Assembly (NCBI RefSeq): GCF_024868665.1
Contig: NC_079892.1
Coordinates: 11,110,251-11,174,250, forward strand
Source of the DNA: Triplophysa rosa
Taxonomy: Eukaryota; Chordata; Actinopteri; Cypriniformes; Nemacheilidae
Direction of reading: 5' to 3'
Length of the DNA: 64,000 nucleotides
The translations under genes and the position numbers were made by a program. Every line of letters starts with the position of its first letter. Position 1 is the first letter of the stretch. Positions 61,601-64,000 of the stretch are shown here, piece after piece. The notes under the pieces are model-generated. The model had not been told where the DNA came from. It did no database searches and worked only from the letters and a program-made list of their open reading frames with translations.

Positions 61601-62244
61601 CTTCTGCACAGCACTTAGGATTCATTATTGCTGAAACAGTGCCACTCAAATCCCCCAAATTACCTTAATGAACGAATTACCGTATGAGAGCACTATCAAT
61701 CTAAATGAGTGTTGCAGTCATTTATGATGGCTATGATCACACCTTAAAAAAAAAAACTGAGCGACAGGAACATAAGTTCAAGACTTGCTTATTTTAGTTG
61801 GTTTATATGTGCCAGATATAACACACAACCCTTGTTTCCAGGTGACTCAGTTGGCGAGCTACTTCGAGCCGGTTATCGTGGCATCGGTGGGCCTGGCGTC
61901 TAAACATGCTGACCACCAGCAACAGATGAACATATTAGATCAGACCAAAACCCTGTTTGAATCGGCTCTACAGATGCTCTATGCTGCCAAAGAGGGCGGT
62001 GGAAATCCTAAGGTATGATGCACTGAAATGTGTGTTGGTTAACCGGTGGGTGTGGATCGTGCCATATTAATGACATGACATGGCCGTCATCTTGTAGGCT
62101 GCTCACACCCATGATGCCGTAGCTGAGGCGGCCCAGCTGATGAAAGAGGCGGTTGATGACATCATGGTGACTCTGAATGAGGCAGCGAGTGAGGGGGGGA
62201 TGGTGGGCGGCATGGTGGAATCCATCGCTGAGGCCATCGGACGG
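16953..62244 (+). CDS. tln2: talin-2, 40 coding exons; 3' part beyond the window
   Basis: Talin is a cytoplasmic adaptor at focal adhesions. Its FERM head binds beta-integrin tails and acidic lipids to activate integrins, and its rod of helical bundles binds vinculin, RIAM, KANK, DLC1 and actin. The start [20 protein letters not shown] has the talin-2-type insertion relative to talin-1, and nearly every exon is closer to remembered TLN2 than TLN1. The forty exons sum to 5517 nt (1839 codons) with no stop or phase clash. Seen residues include K321 and K327 (F3 face that meets R9), W362 (F3), the LQQQ calpain site at 435-438, G1407 (KANK site in R7), K1533 and K1547 (R8 LD-motif site) and E1773 (autoinhibitory glutamate in R9); their roles are inferred from talin-1 equivalents. 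The gene continues past 64000. Fish have two tln2 paralogues, and I cannot say which this is. Confidence 0.97.
17446..17809. repeat. foldback MITE in intron 1
   Basis: Left 'aaaggaacagttcacccaaaag' and right 'gatgaactgtcccttt' are inverted termini, with matching inner arms. Same family as 15731-16022. Intron 1 (17089-18912) otherwise holds a short TTTAAAGCTGCAAT-family fragment near 17955-18020 and no exon. Confidence 0.8.
18913..19010 (+). CDS. tln2: tln2 coding exon 2 (residues 46-78)
   Basis: Encodes [20 protein letters not shown]...YYMLRNG of F0. The acceptor is 'aaattatttcag' and the donor gtaaat. It ends on a codon boundary. Confidence 0.96.
19144..19273 (+). CDS. tln2: tln2 coding exon 3 (residues 79-121)
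   Basis: Encodes [19 protein letters not shown] and [19 protein letters not shown], the end of F0 and start of F1. The donor is gtgggt. It ends one base into codon 122. Confidence 0.96.
19337..19737 (-). mobile_element. about 400-bp MITE, copy 1 (inverted)
   Basis: The reverse complement matches 50126-50517 over most of its length: the gene-like segment 'gaaacaacatggtgaattcc', the 'gcaaccaa..g.ctc' block and 'taaggtctttatacacctctgaa'. Ends near 'taaaggtgc...gcactttta' form an inverted pair. It lies in intron 3, 63 bases after the exon 3 donor. Confidence 0.8.
19850..20650. repeat. AAGTATACTT-rich palindromic repeat region
   Basis: About 800 AT-rich bases filled with variants of the self-complementary word AAGTATACTT (for example near 19855, 19955, 20450 and 20625). 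The spacing is irregular, so it is not a simple tandem array. Probably a decayed DNA transposon; no ORF. Confidence 0.6.
20744..20953 (+). repeat. 210-bp direct duplication, copy 1
   Basis: Identical base for base to 21050-21259 by direct reading. The second copy starts immediately after the single N at 21049, which points to an unmerged overlap between assembled pieces. A real tandem duplication is the less likely alternative. Confidence 0.9.
21049..21049. other. single ambiguous base (N), probable assembly join
   Basis: The only N in the window. It directly precedes the second copy of the 210-bp duplication. The 95 bases before it (20954-21048) do not continue into the sequence that follows copy 2, so the intron 3 sequence here is unreliable. 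Confidence 0.9.
21050..21259 (+). repeat. 210-bp direct duplication, copy 2
   Basis: Perfect copy of 20744-20953. It leads directly into the intron end and the exon 4 acceptor, so this copy is probably the one in its true position. Confidence 0.9.
21287..21439 (+). CDS. tln2: tln2 coding exon 4 (residues 122-172)
   Basis: Encodes the F1 loop region, with [20 protein letters not shown], the basic [21 protein letters not shown] and GTGTLKKD. In talins this unstructured F1 loop contacts acidic membranes. The acceptor is 'ctgccccacag' and the donor gtgaga after the first base of a Leu codon. Confidence 0.96.
21703..21845 (+). CDS. tln2: tln2 coding exon 5 (residues 173-220)
   Basis: Encodes [19 protein letters not shown] and [20 protein letters not shown], the F1-F2 join. 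The acceptor is 'ctttcgtag' and the donor gtaaag. Confidence 0.96.
22278..22438. repeat. AT-rich hairpin, about 70-bp arms
   Basis: The left arm (22278-22346, with 'tgcatgacagtgaaagacaa') and right arm (22370-22438, with 'ttgtcttgaactgtcatgca') are imperfect inverted copies around a loop of about 23 bases. Probably a small foldback element. Confidence 0.75.
23247..23620. repeat. foldback MITE in intron 5
   Basis: The left end is missing the terminal 'ttcaccc' block. Inner arms and the right end 'tttttgagtgaagtgtcccttt' are present. Same family as 15731-16022. Confidence 0.75.
23753..23833. repeat. (CA)n microsatellite
   Basis: About 80 bases of CA with occasional CG interruptions, in intron 5. 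The ORFs over it encode only Thr-His or Cys-Val runs. Confidence 0.95.
24421..24794 (+). mobile_element. about 375-bp MITE, copy 2
   Basis: Shares 'tgaggttgctaattgcaacc', 'tagagcagtttgtctgtttag' and 'taaggtctttatacacctctgaa' with 50126-50517, in the same orientation. The right end reads 'gcaccttta'; the left end is eroded. Confidence 0.8.
25425..25510. repeat. TTTAAAGCTGCAAT-family MITE fragment
   Basis: Reads 'ttaaagctgcaatgtgtaac', then 'tctctggcgccatctctg' and 'acataaaattgcaggttact', matching 31617-31690 and 54257-54310. Confidence 0.65.
26213..26612. repeat. ATAGACGGTTTC-family MITE, copy C (partial)
   Basis: Matches the element at 55520-55987 in the same direction: 'caacataaacaaacgttactgcgcatgc' through 'tatattattagccaccagcc'. 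It is more diverged, and its right terminus is not intact. Confidence 0.7.
26834..26961 (+). CDS. tln2: tln2 coding exon 6 (residues 221-262)
   Basis: Encodes [20 protein letters not shown] and [17 protein letters not shown] of the F2 (acyl-CoA-binding-protein-like) domain. The acceptor is 'ctgtgtttcag'; the donor gtaaga splits an Asp codon. Confidence 0.96.
27144..27207 (+). CDS. tln2: tln2 coding exon 7 (residues 263-284)
   Basis: A 64-nt exon encoding [20 protein letters not shown] in F2. The acceptor is 'tgttttttgcag' and the donor gtttgt. Completing the Asp codon from exon 6 confirms the join. Confidence 0.95.
27495..27599 (+). CDS. tln2: tln2 coding exon 8 (residues 285-319)
   Basis: Encodes [20 protein letters not shown] and [12 protein letters not shown], the F2 end and first strand of the F3 (PTB-like) domain. 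The donor is gtgagt. Confidence 0.96.
27600..29876. other. intron 8, no exon seen
   Basis: 2277 bp. Contains a (TG)n tract (29562-29592) and repeat-like stretches near 28500-28960 with 'gtcaaaatgacggac' and 'actagtcgattagt' motifs that look like hAT debris. No coding exon. Confidence 0.55.
29562..29592. repeat. (TG)n microsatellite
   Basis: About 15 pure TG units in intron 8. Confidence 0.95.
29877..30032 (+). CDS. tln2: tln2 coding exon 9 (residues 320-371)
   Basis: Core of F3: [20 protein letters not shown] and [16 protein letters not shown]321 and K327 lie on the face that contacts R9 in autoinhibited talin-1, and W362 is the equivalent of talin-1 W359, which contacts the integrin NPxY region. 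The donor is gtatgt. Confidence 0.97.
30345..30435. repeat. truncated foldback MITE in intron 9
   Basis: Only the left end is present: 'gataagttacccaaaaattaaaattctgcc' followed by 'atttcaaacctg'. Family as 36369-36693. Confidence 0.6.
30731..30832 (+). CDS. tln2: tln2 coding exon 10 (residues 372-405)
   Basis: Encodes [20 protein letters not shown] and [10 protein letters not shown], the C-terminal helix of F3. The exon ends AAGAAA and is followed by gcaagt, a GC donor. The next exon starts AAA CAG AGT, giving the conserved [11 protein letters not shown] only with this junction. Confidence 0.95.
30833..30838 (+). promoter_or_regulatory. GC-type 5' splice site of intron 10
   Basis: Reads AAGAAA|gcaagt. 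No GT allows an in-phase join giving the family sequence. Intron 10 is 157 bp and ends at a normal 'ttctacag' acceptor. GC-AG introns are spliced by the major spliceosome, usually with otherwise good donor consensus, as here (gcaagt). Confidence 0.9.
30990..31066 (+). CDS. tln2: tln2 coding exon 11 (residues 406-430)
   Basis: Encodes [20 protein letters not shown] and SVSPK, the end of F3 and start of the linker. The donor is gtcagt; the Lys codon AA|G is completed by exon 12. Confidence 0.95.
31617..31800. repeat. TTTAAAGCTGCAAT-family MITE fragment
   Basis: Reads 'aaagctacaatctgtaac', 'cgccctctctgttta' and 'acattgcaggttact', then 'gacatttcctgtgaaactgat', which also appears in the 12237 and 54257 copies. 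Intron 11 beyond it (31860-32440) also looks repetitive ('aatgggactcgagtcaaaat'), but I have no second copy here. Confidence 0.6.
33326..33509 (+). CDS. tln2: tln2 coding exon 12 (residues 431-492)
   Basis: Head-rod linker: [20 protein letters not shown], then [19 protein letters not shown] and MHRGHMPPL. The LQQQ at 435-438 aligns with the talin-1 calpain-2 site (Gln433/Gln434). The donor is gtgagc. Confidence 0.97.
33744..33857 (+). CDS. tln2: tln2 coding exon 13 (residues 493-530)
   Basis: Encodes [20 protein letters not shown] and NLPPLGQDM, first helix of rod domain R1. The acceptor is 'ttgtgacgtcag' and the donor gtaaga. Confidence 0.96.
34924..35032 (+). CDS. tln2: tln2 coding exon 14 (residues 531-566)
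   Basis: Encodes [20 protein letters not shown] and [13 protein letters not shown] in R1. The acceptor AAG (tacaacaag) follows a T-rich tract; the donor gtacgt splits a Gly codon. Confidence 0.96.
35673..36148 (-). mobile_element. TTAA-flanked MITE, copy 1 (476 bp)
   Basis: Flanked by TTAA at 35669-35672 and 36149-36152. The right end 'gtcatatgacccct' is the complement of the AGGGGTCATATGAC start of copies 2 and 3. The left end AGGTGTCGGATG corresponds to an internal site of those copies. TTAA duplications occur with piggyBac and Kolobok transposases. Lies in intron 14. Confidence 0.85.
36369..36693. repeat. foldback MITE in intron 14
   Basis: Left 'aaagtgatagtttactcac' and right 'gggtgaattatccctttat' ends are inverted. 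Arms such as 'cacaaaagaagatattttgaag' and 'cttcaagatatcttcttttgtg' are inverted, as are 'gcacccattcacttgc' and 'agtgaatgggtgc'. Confidence 0.8.
36789..36997 (+). CDS. tln2: tln2 coding exon 15 (residues 567-636)
   Basis: Encodes [38 protein letters not shown] and [17 protein letters not shown]1 helices including the VBS1 (first vinculin-binding site) region. The acceptor is 'ttcttcaag' and the donor gtgacg. Confidence 0.96.
37290..37388 (+). CDS. tln2: tln2 coding exon 16 (residues 637-669)
   Basis: Encodes [20 protein letters not shown] and [10 protein letters not shown] across the R1-R2 boundary. The acceptor is 'cgctcttcag' and the donor gtatgt. Confidence 0.96.
37802..37969 (+). CDS. tln2: tln2 coding exon 17 (residues 670-725)
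   Basis: Encodes [40 protein letters not shown] and [11 protein letters not shown] of R2. The donor is gtactc, before the transposon-filled intron 17. Confidence 0.96.
38012..38305. repeat. foldback MITE in intron 17
   Basis: Arms 'gttggtaaccaaaaaccgttggtcccc' and 'ggggaccaaccaaccattttcaaaa' are inverted around a short loop. The family blocks 'catcatttactcaccctg' and 'tcttttgtgttctgcaaa' are present. Confidence 0.75.
38443..38570 (+). mobile_element. left piece of a hAT-like element, split by insertion
   Basis: Begins TTAGGGCTATCAAGTC and continues 'ccaaaataaatgtttgtgtttg', as in a common fish hAT MITE. Sequence resembling the inverted right half occurs at about 41106-41260, so later elements appear to have been inserted in between. 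Confidence 0.55.
38914..39160 (+). pseudogene. THAP-domain-like coding remnant, frameshifted
   Basis: One frame from ATG 38914 reads [20 protein letters not shown], then [18 protein letters not shown] and a stop (39031-39033). The next frame, open from about 39030, reads [15 protein letters not shown] and continues to [12 protein letters not shown]. The CSLHF...SF and AVPSI words, and an N-terminal LHNLPSD...AWLKF segment, are typical of THAP zinc fingers. The usual N-terminal Cys pair is absent and the frame is broken, so it is not functional as read. Confidence 0.65.
39751..40311 (+). mobile_element. TTAA-flanked MITE, copy 2 (561 bp)
   Basis: Starts AGGGGTCATTTGACACGGC and ends GCGCCATATGACCCCT, with TTAA at 39747-39750 and 40312-40315. 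No coding capacity. Nested within the 38609-40470 element. Confidence 0.88.
40475..41107. mobile_element. hAT-like element, right part
   Basis: Ends 'atttatcggccgttaccgatatggccgataa...tttcatcccta', a GGCCGATA-rich terminus like fish hAT MITEs. A short matching piece (38571-38604, 'ggccgataactataaccgataa') lies on the other side of the TTAA insertion. No transposase ORF. Confidence 0.55.
41546..41840 (+). CDS. tln2: tln2 coding exon 18 (residues 726-823)
   Basis: Largest exon here, encoding [40 protein letters not shown] and [18 protein letters not shown] of R2-R3. In talin-1, R2-R3 binds RIAM and, once unfolded, vinculin. The acceptor is 'gcttgtcgtag' and the donor gtgaga after the first base of a Gly codon. 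Confidence 0.97.
41841..43958. other. intron 18 (2118 bp), content not recognised
   Basis: No exon. 42300-43400 is less AT-rich and has several short ORFs on both strands without similarity I can name. I found no matching terminal inverted repeats here. Confidence 0.4.
43959..44125 (+). CDS. tln2: tln2 coding exon 19 (residues 824-879)
   Basis: Encodes [39 protein letters not shown] and ARMVEAAK of R3. The acceptor is 'gggtttgcag' and the donor gtatga. Confidence 0.97.
44160..44665 (+). repeat. interspersed repeat related to 51763-52125
   Basis: Shares 'gaaaacaagttcatattc', 'cttttaagcaatac', 'gtcttgtcatg.tgtcag' and 'cactggactggaatg' in the same order with 51867-52110. Starts 'gccgtggaaaaaatttcagagacc' and ends 'gtctcttaattttttcagcggc', an inverted pair, so it is a MITE. 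In intron 19. Confidence 0.75.
45698..45826 (+). CDS. tln2: tln2 coding exon 20 (residues 880-922)
   Basis: Encodes [20 protein letters not shown] and [19 protein letters not shown] at the R3-R4 junction. The acceptor is 'acccttgcag' and the donor gtgagg. Confidence 0.97.
45997..47033 (-). mobile_element. ATAGACGGTTTC-family MITE, copy A, split by insertion
   Basis: The reverse complement matches 55520-55987 on both sides of the TTAA element at 46234-46790. Terminal inverted repeats are 'tatagacc.ttt' on the left and 'gaaaccgtctata' on the right. Without the insertion it is about 480 bp, non-coding. In intron 20. Confidence 0.8.
46234..46790 (+). mobile_element. TTAA-flanked MITE, copy 3 (557 bp)
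   Basis: Starts AGGGGTCATATGACACAGC and ends GCTCCATATGACCCCT. Flanks are TTAA (46230-46233) and TTCA (46791-46794, one substitution). The host repeat has an empty relative at 55749-55752, where a single TTAA marks the insertion point. Confidence 0.9.
47035..48445. other. 3' part of intron 20, no exon seen
   Basis: Single-copy-looking DNA within this window. 48090-48440, upstream of exon 21, is less AT-rich and without repeats. No ORF of note. Confidence 0.4.
48446..48559 (+). CDS. tln2: tln2 coding exon 21 (residues 923-960)
   Basis: Encodes [20 protein letters not shown] and [16 protein letters not shown] of R4. The first residue is Asn where mammalian TLN2 has Val, as I recall it. The acceptor is 'ttcgcatag' and the donor gtattg. 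Confidence 0.95.
48674..48787 (+). CDS. tln2: tln2 coding exon 22 (residues 961-998)
   Basis: Encodes [20 protein letters not shown] and [15 protein letters not shown] of R4. The preceding intron is only 114 bp. The donor is gtgccc, a weak consensus. Confidence 0.96.
48871..49005 (+). CDS. tln2: tln2 coding exon 23 (residues 999-1043)
   Basis: Encodes [20 protein letters not shown] and [19 protein letters not shown] of R4. The 83-bp intron before it is one of the shortest here. The donor is gtaccc. Confidence 0.96.
49061..49390. repeat. foldback MITE in intron 23
   Basis: The left end 'aaagggatagttcacccaaa' is well kept; inner blocks 'agttctgggacatcatcc' and 'gatgtcccagaactg' are inverted. 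The right terminus is eroded. The element occupies about two-thirds of the 498-bp intron. Confidence 0.8.
49504..49632 (+). CDS. tln2: tln2 coding exon 24 (residues 1044-1086)
   Basis: Encodes [20 protein letters not shown] and [15 protein letters not shown] at the R4-R5 boundary. The acceptor is 'ctgtgtcgtag' and the donor gtatgt. Confidence 0.96.
49730..49832 (+). CDS. tln2: tln2 coding exon 25 (residues 1087-1120)
   Basis: Encodes [20 protein letters not shown] and [12 protein letters not shown] of R5. The donor gtaaga splits a Gly codon. Confidence 0.96.
50126..50517 (+). mobile_element. 392-bp MITE, copy 3 (reference copy)
   Basis: Starts TAAAGGTCGAGTGTATGAAA and ends with the inverted AATTACACACTGGACCTTTA (one or two mismatches). 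Relatives at 19337-19737 (inverted) and 24421-24794. No clear target duplication. In intron 25. Confidence 0.82.
50525..50960. other. GC-richer single-copy block in intron 25
   Basis: No ORF continues through it and no repeat partner occurs in the window. It contains octamer-like 'ttttatgcaatttgc' and 'cattaatcttt' words. It could be regulatory DNA; this is a guess from composition only. Confidence 0.3.
51273..51488. repeat. short MITE with about 33-bp inverted ends
   Basis: Left 'acaggaattcgtaactattt' and right 'aaatagttacgaattcctgt' are exact inverted copies, extended by 'tacgaggtggc' and 'gccacctcgta'. 216 bp, non-coding, in intron 25. Confidence 0.85.
51763..52125 (+). repeat. interspersed repeat with internal hairpin
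   Basis: Left arm 51763-51811 and right arm 51867-51916 are inverted (core 'gaatatgaacttgttttctttgcag' versus 'ctgcaaagaaaacaagttcatattc'). The rest matches 44400-44665. It ends near 'gtctcttaatttattccgcggc'. In intron 25. Confidence 0.75.
52483..52691 (+). CDS. tln2: tln2 coding exon 26 (residues 1121-1190)
   Basis: Encodes [40 protein letters not shown] and [12 protein letters not shown] of R5. Its middle ([10 protein letters not shown]) differs more from mammals than its ends. The acceptor is 'cattggacag' and the donor gtgtga. Confidence 0.96.
53080..53199 (+). CDS. tln2: tln2 coding exon 27 (residues 1191-1230)
   Basis: Encodes [20 protein letters not shown] and [18 protein letters not shown], end of R5 and start of R6. 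The donor is gtgagt. Confidence 0.96.
53200..54058. other. intron 27, nothing recognised
   Basis: 859 bp, AT-rich, no repeat partner in the window and no exon. Confidence 0.5.
54059..54256 (+). CDS. tln2: tln2 coding exon 28 (residues 1231-1296)
   Basis: Encodes [40 protein letters not shown] and [16 protein letters not shown] of R6. The acceptor is 'ctggccttccag'. The donor gtactg lies at the very edge of a MITE copy. Confidence 0.97.
54257..54505 (+). repeat. TTTAAAGCTGCAAT-family MITE starting at the exon 28 donor
   Basis: From the donor it reads 'gtactgatgacctctctatt', aligning with the 'gtaactattggctctctatc' of the 31617 copy, then 'aaacataaaattgcaggtt'. It ends 'aaacggattgcagctttaaag', the inverted family terminus. 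The left terminus is missing, replaced by exon sequence. Confidence 0.7.
54568..54707 (+). CDS. tln2: tln2 coding exon 29 (residues 1297-1342)
   Basis: Encodes [39 protein letters not shown] and LLAAAA, R6 into R7. The donor gtagga splits an Arg codon (CG|A). Confidence 0.96.
55520..55987 (+). mobile_element. ATAGACGGTTTC-family MITE, copy B (uninterrupted)
   Basis: Starts near 'tttagacgtttcatc' and ends 'gatgaaacggtctata', inverted termini. Internal 'caacataaacaaacgttactgcgcatgc' is shared with copies A and C. It holds the empty TTAA (55749-55752) that is filled in copy A. In intron 29. Confidence 0.82.
56581..56674 (+). CDS. tln2: tln2 coding exon 30 (residues 1343-1374)
   Basis: Encodes [20 protein letters not shown] and [11 protein letters not shown] of R7. 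The acceptor is 'tcttgtgtttcag' and the donor gtacac. Confidence 0.97.
56894..56983 (+). CDS. tln2: tln2 coding exon 31 (residues 1375-1404)
   Basis: Encodes [20 protein letters not shown] and [10 protein letters not shown] of R7. The acceptor is 'cacatacacacag' and the donor gtaagg. Confidence 0.97.
57420..57542 (+). CDS. tln2: tln2 coding exon 32 (residues 1405-1445)
   Basis: Encodes [38 protein letters not shown] of R7. G1407 aligns with talin-1 G1404, which is needed to bind KANK proteins. The donor is gtgagc. Confidence 0.97.
57708..57851 (+). CDS. tln2: tln2 coding exon 33 (residues 1446-1493)
   Basis: Encodes [20 protein letters not shown] and [20 protein letters not shown], start of the four-helix R8 inserted in R7. 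The donor is gtgaag. Confidence 0.97.
58023..58184 (+). CDS. tln2: tln2 coding exon 34 (residues 1494-1547)
   Basis: Encodes [40 protein letters not shown] of R8. K1533 and K1547 align with talin-1 K1530 and K1544, which bind the LD motifs of DLC1 and RIAM. The donor is gtaaaa. Confidence 0.97.
58353..58493 (+). CDS. tln2: tln2 coding exon 35 (residues 1548-1594)
   Basis: Encodes [20 protein letters not shown] and [16 protein letters not shown]8 returning to R7. At S1592 the next residue is His, so the S-P CDK1 site of talin-1 (S1589) is absent, as in mammalian TLN2 as I recall it. The donor is gtgatg, with a long GT array 44 bases on. Confidence 0.97.
58537..58682. repeat. (GT)n/(GC)n microsatellite in intron 35
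   Basis: About 145 bases of GT with GC interruptions, beginning 44 bases after the exon 35 donor. GT tracts of this size bind TDP-43 and CELF-type splicing factors as RNA, which is general knowledge and not shown here. Confidence 0.95.
58683..59715. other. rest of intron 35, no exon
   Basis: AT-rich DNA without a repeat partner in the window; no coding exon. Confidence 0.5.
59716..59897 (+). CDS. tln2: tln2 coding exon 36 (residues 1595-1654)
   Basis: Encodes [40 protein letters not shown] and SIKGLITSI, last R7 helix. The donor gtctgt splits an Arg codon (AG|G). Confidence 0.97.
60020..60110. repeat. GCAACC repeat island in intron 36
   Basis: Units 'agcaaccacccagaacaccct' and 'gccctagcaaccac', the complement of the 10215-10735 array. 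Confidence 0.8.
60280..60600. other. GC-richer single-copy block in intron 36
   Basis: Lacks repeats and stops occur in all frames. It contains 'gatctgatctgagatcag' and 'cgccgagagcgcccggg'. It may be a conserved non-coding element; only composition supports this. Confidence 0.3.
60750..60882 (+). CDS. tln2: tln2 coding exon 37 (residues 1655-1699)
   Basis: Encodes [20 protein letters not shown] and [16 protein letters not shown], start of R9. The acceptor is 'ttgtcatag', and the joined Arg codon confirms phase. The donor is gtaaga. Confidence 0.97.
60951..61296. repeat. foldback MITE in intron 37
   Basis: Left 'taaagggatcgattacccaa' and right 'atgggtgtactgttccttta' inverted ends. Fills more than half of the 575-bp intron. 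Confidence 0.8.
61458..61559 (+). CDS. tln2: tln2 coding exon 38 (residues 1700-1733)
   Basis: Encodes [20 protein letters not shown] and [11 protein letters not shown] of R9. The donor is gtaaaa. Confidence 0.97.
61842..62012 (+). CDS. tln2: tln2 coding exon 39 (residues 1734-1790)
   Basis: Encodes [20 protein letters not shown] and [20 protein letters not shown] of R9. E1773 aligns with talin-1 E1770, which pairs with the F3 lysines in the closed form. The preceding residue is Phe where mammals have Ala. The donor is gtatga. Confidence 0.97.
62098..62244 (+). CDS. tln2: tln2 coding exon 40 (residues 1791-1839), last in window
   Basis: Encodes [40 protein letters not shown] and AEAIGR, end of R9. 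The donor is gtcagt. The next expected residues (LDEGT-like) are not found before 64000. Confidence 0.97.
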
Positions 62245-64000
62245 GTCAGTGGCTTTATACAACTACATCCAAAACGACCGAAATGGGTTTTTCATAGCCA
62301 AAGGCGATATCTTAGGAACAAAATGATGGTCCAAAAGTCTGGAAAGGTTTTTTTTTCATCATTGCTGATTTTCAACGATGAGAAATGTTTAGGATGCATG
62401 ATGTATAGGTCACTGATTTAATGTGAATGAATTTTGGACACTAAACGTCTTGTTAACCCAACAGGTCAGAATTTCTTTGCTTCCGTTAAAGGACATAAGA
62501 TGCTGTGAAGCATGAGATGCTCTTTTAAAATCATGTTCTAGATAATCAGGTTTTCCAGGAACTGCAGCTTGAGTGCATGGCTTCTTTAAATAAAAAAGGG
62601 GACATACCAAATACTGAGACATTATGAAATCAATGCATATGTTTGTCACTCATTGTCACTCGAATTTGCTATGTTGATAATGTAATTTGTAATCAATATT
62701 TTTAGAGATGCACCGATACTAAATTTCTCCACTGATACTGAAGATTAAATTAATATTTCTTAACTTTCTGTATGTTATTAATTCATATAAGGACTATTAA
62801 TATTGAACATCAAACTGGTGATGTTTCTTTACATTTTTTATATACCGAGCACAAATTTGTTGCATTTTCACGTCCACTTTTGATTGACAGTATATATCGG
62901 CCCTGATTATCTCTTTTTTAAGCAGATAGTGTGGAAATTAGCTTTTATTGACCGATATCGATTATTGGCCGATATATTGGTGCATCTCTAATATTTTGGT
63001 ATAAAATGATGATACATGTGAAAAGGTATGTTCACTAGTGGTCTCAGACTTTTGGACCCACTTAATATATTGTACTGTATGTATGTGAAATATGAAATGA
63101 ATTGAATTACTTCTCATTTATTTCAATCAGTGTTATTAAAGCTTACTGAAACTAAAACTATTAAAACATTTCTGTTAATTGAAATCAAATCAAATATTGG
63201 CCTAAATATTATTTGAGAATTACGTATAAGTTGAGGCACTAAAATATTATAAAAAACTAGAAATAAATAAAAATAAAACAGAACTGAACTGAAGTGAAGT
63301 GAAGTGAAGTGCAGTACATATTAATTACACTTATATAGCAATAAAAAAGATAAATAATAAAATATATAGACAAATAATATAATGACAAATGGAGACTGTA
63401 ATAAAAACTAATAAATAGACAAATAATATAGTGACAAAAGCACATAGTAAGCTAAAAATTAAACAAAAATTAACGTGAAAAAATATATAAAAAAGCTAAT
63501 TAAAAATATTAATAAAGTTACAATAATAATCTGATTTGAAAATACTTGGAAAAGACGCACTGAACTTAAATCAAGAATTATGAACTCAAGAAATATAAAT
63601 TAAGATTTATGAACTTAAATTGGCTCACAGCAAATCCACGTTCCCTATAAAAATGTGCCAAATAGACCAAAGTTGAAATTTTGTTTATATAAAGGAAATT
63701 AATAGTATGCTTTATTTTTCAAAAGCTCAATCTGCCAGTCGTATAAATGAGTGTCACACACTGCAGCTGTCTATAAATCCAATAATTAGACTGATTTGAC
63801 ACACCATCTCTACTCATCAGCACTGGATGCATGCAGGCTTTAATTATTCTGTCACTGGAGACAATACAGCTGATAGGAAATTCATCCTCATGTGTTTTCT
63901 GTTGGATCGATCACTGTATTGTGCACAATGTATTGCTCGAGGACCATCATTTGTATTAGGACTCACTCCAGCAGTATGTCATTTTTATCTGGATCTCTTC
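62245..64000. other. start of intron 40, runs off the window
   Basis: Holds a hAT MITE (62703-62989), a (GAAGT)n tract near 63290-63312 and AT-rich DNA. The last 260 bases, with 'aataattagac' and 'ctttaattattctgtc', look single-copy. Confidence 0.6.
62703..62989. mobile_element. hAT-type MITE, 287 bp
   Basis: Termini TAGAGATGCACCGATA and TATTGGTGCATCTCT are inverted. An exact 8-bp duplication, AATATTTT, flanks it at 62695-62702 and 62990-62997. Ends resemble those of the 1425-2604 element. Confidence 0.87.

Noticed and set aside
16953..64000. miR-190, which lies in a TLN2 intron in other vertebrates
   Set aside because: I looked for its mature sequence by eye and did not find it; it is probably in a later intron beyond the window.

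Overview
The window is vertebrate nuclear DNA from a teleost, most likely a cyprinid-type fish. It holds small exons with GT...AG introns, many short inverted-repeat DNA transposons, CA/GT microsatellites and no bacterial-type gene layout. The fish call rests on a talin-2 gene of fish-like sequence plus the repeat content; the species was not determined.

One gene is supported: talin-2 (tln2) on the + strand. Its initiator ATG is at 16953. Forty coding exons, to 62244, chain in phase without a stop and encode residues 1 to 1839 of a protein that is about 2540 residues in mammals. The missing part (the rest of the rod, the ABS3 actin-binding site and the dimerisation helix) must lie beyond base 64000. 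The first coding exon has its own splice acceptor, so at least one 5' non-coding exon and the promoter lie upstream and were not located. The exons cover F0-F1-F2-F3 of the FERM head, the calpain-sensitive linker, and rod domains R1 to R9. Residues important in talin-1 are recognisable, with an offset of about +3.

Region by region: 1-16914 is upstream DNA without a recognisable gene, rich in hAT-type elements, a tRNA-like SINE, a GGTTGC minisatellite and a cluster of foldback elements. 16915-31066 carries the FERM exons, with a one-N assembly junction and a perfect 210-bp duplication just before exon 4, and a GC-AG intron after exon 10. 33326-49832 carries the linker and R1-R5. Its intron 17 holds a nest of transposons, one of which has TTAA target sites and contains a broken THAP-like coding remnant. 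52483-62244 carries R5-R9. 62245-64000 is the start of the next intron.

The most notable non-genic content is a set of elements flanked by TTAA, including one inserted in another repeat whose empty-site relative is also in this window. I found no evidence for a wholly new multi-gene system; the interesting signals are transposon biology and splice-site details inside a well-known gene.
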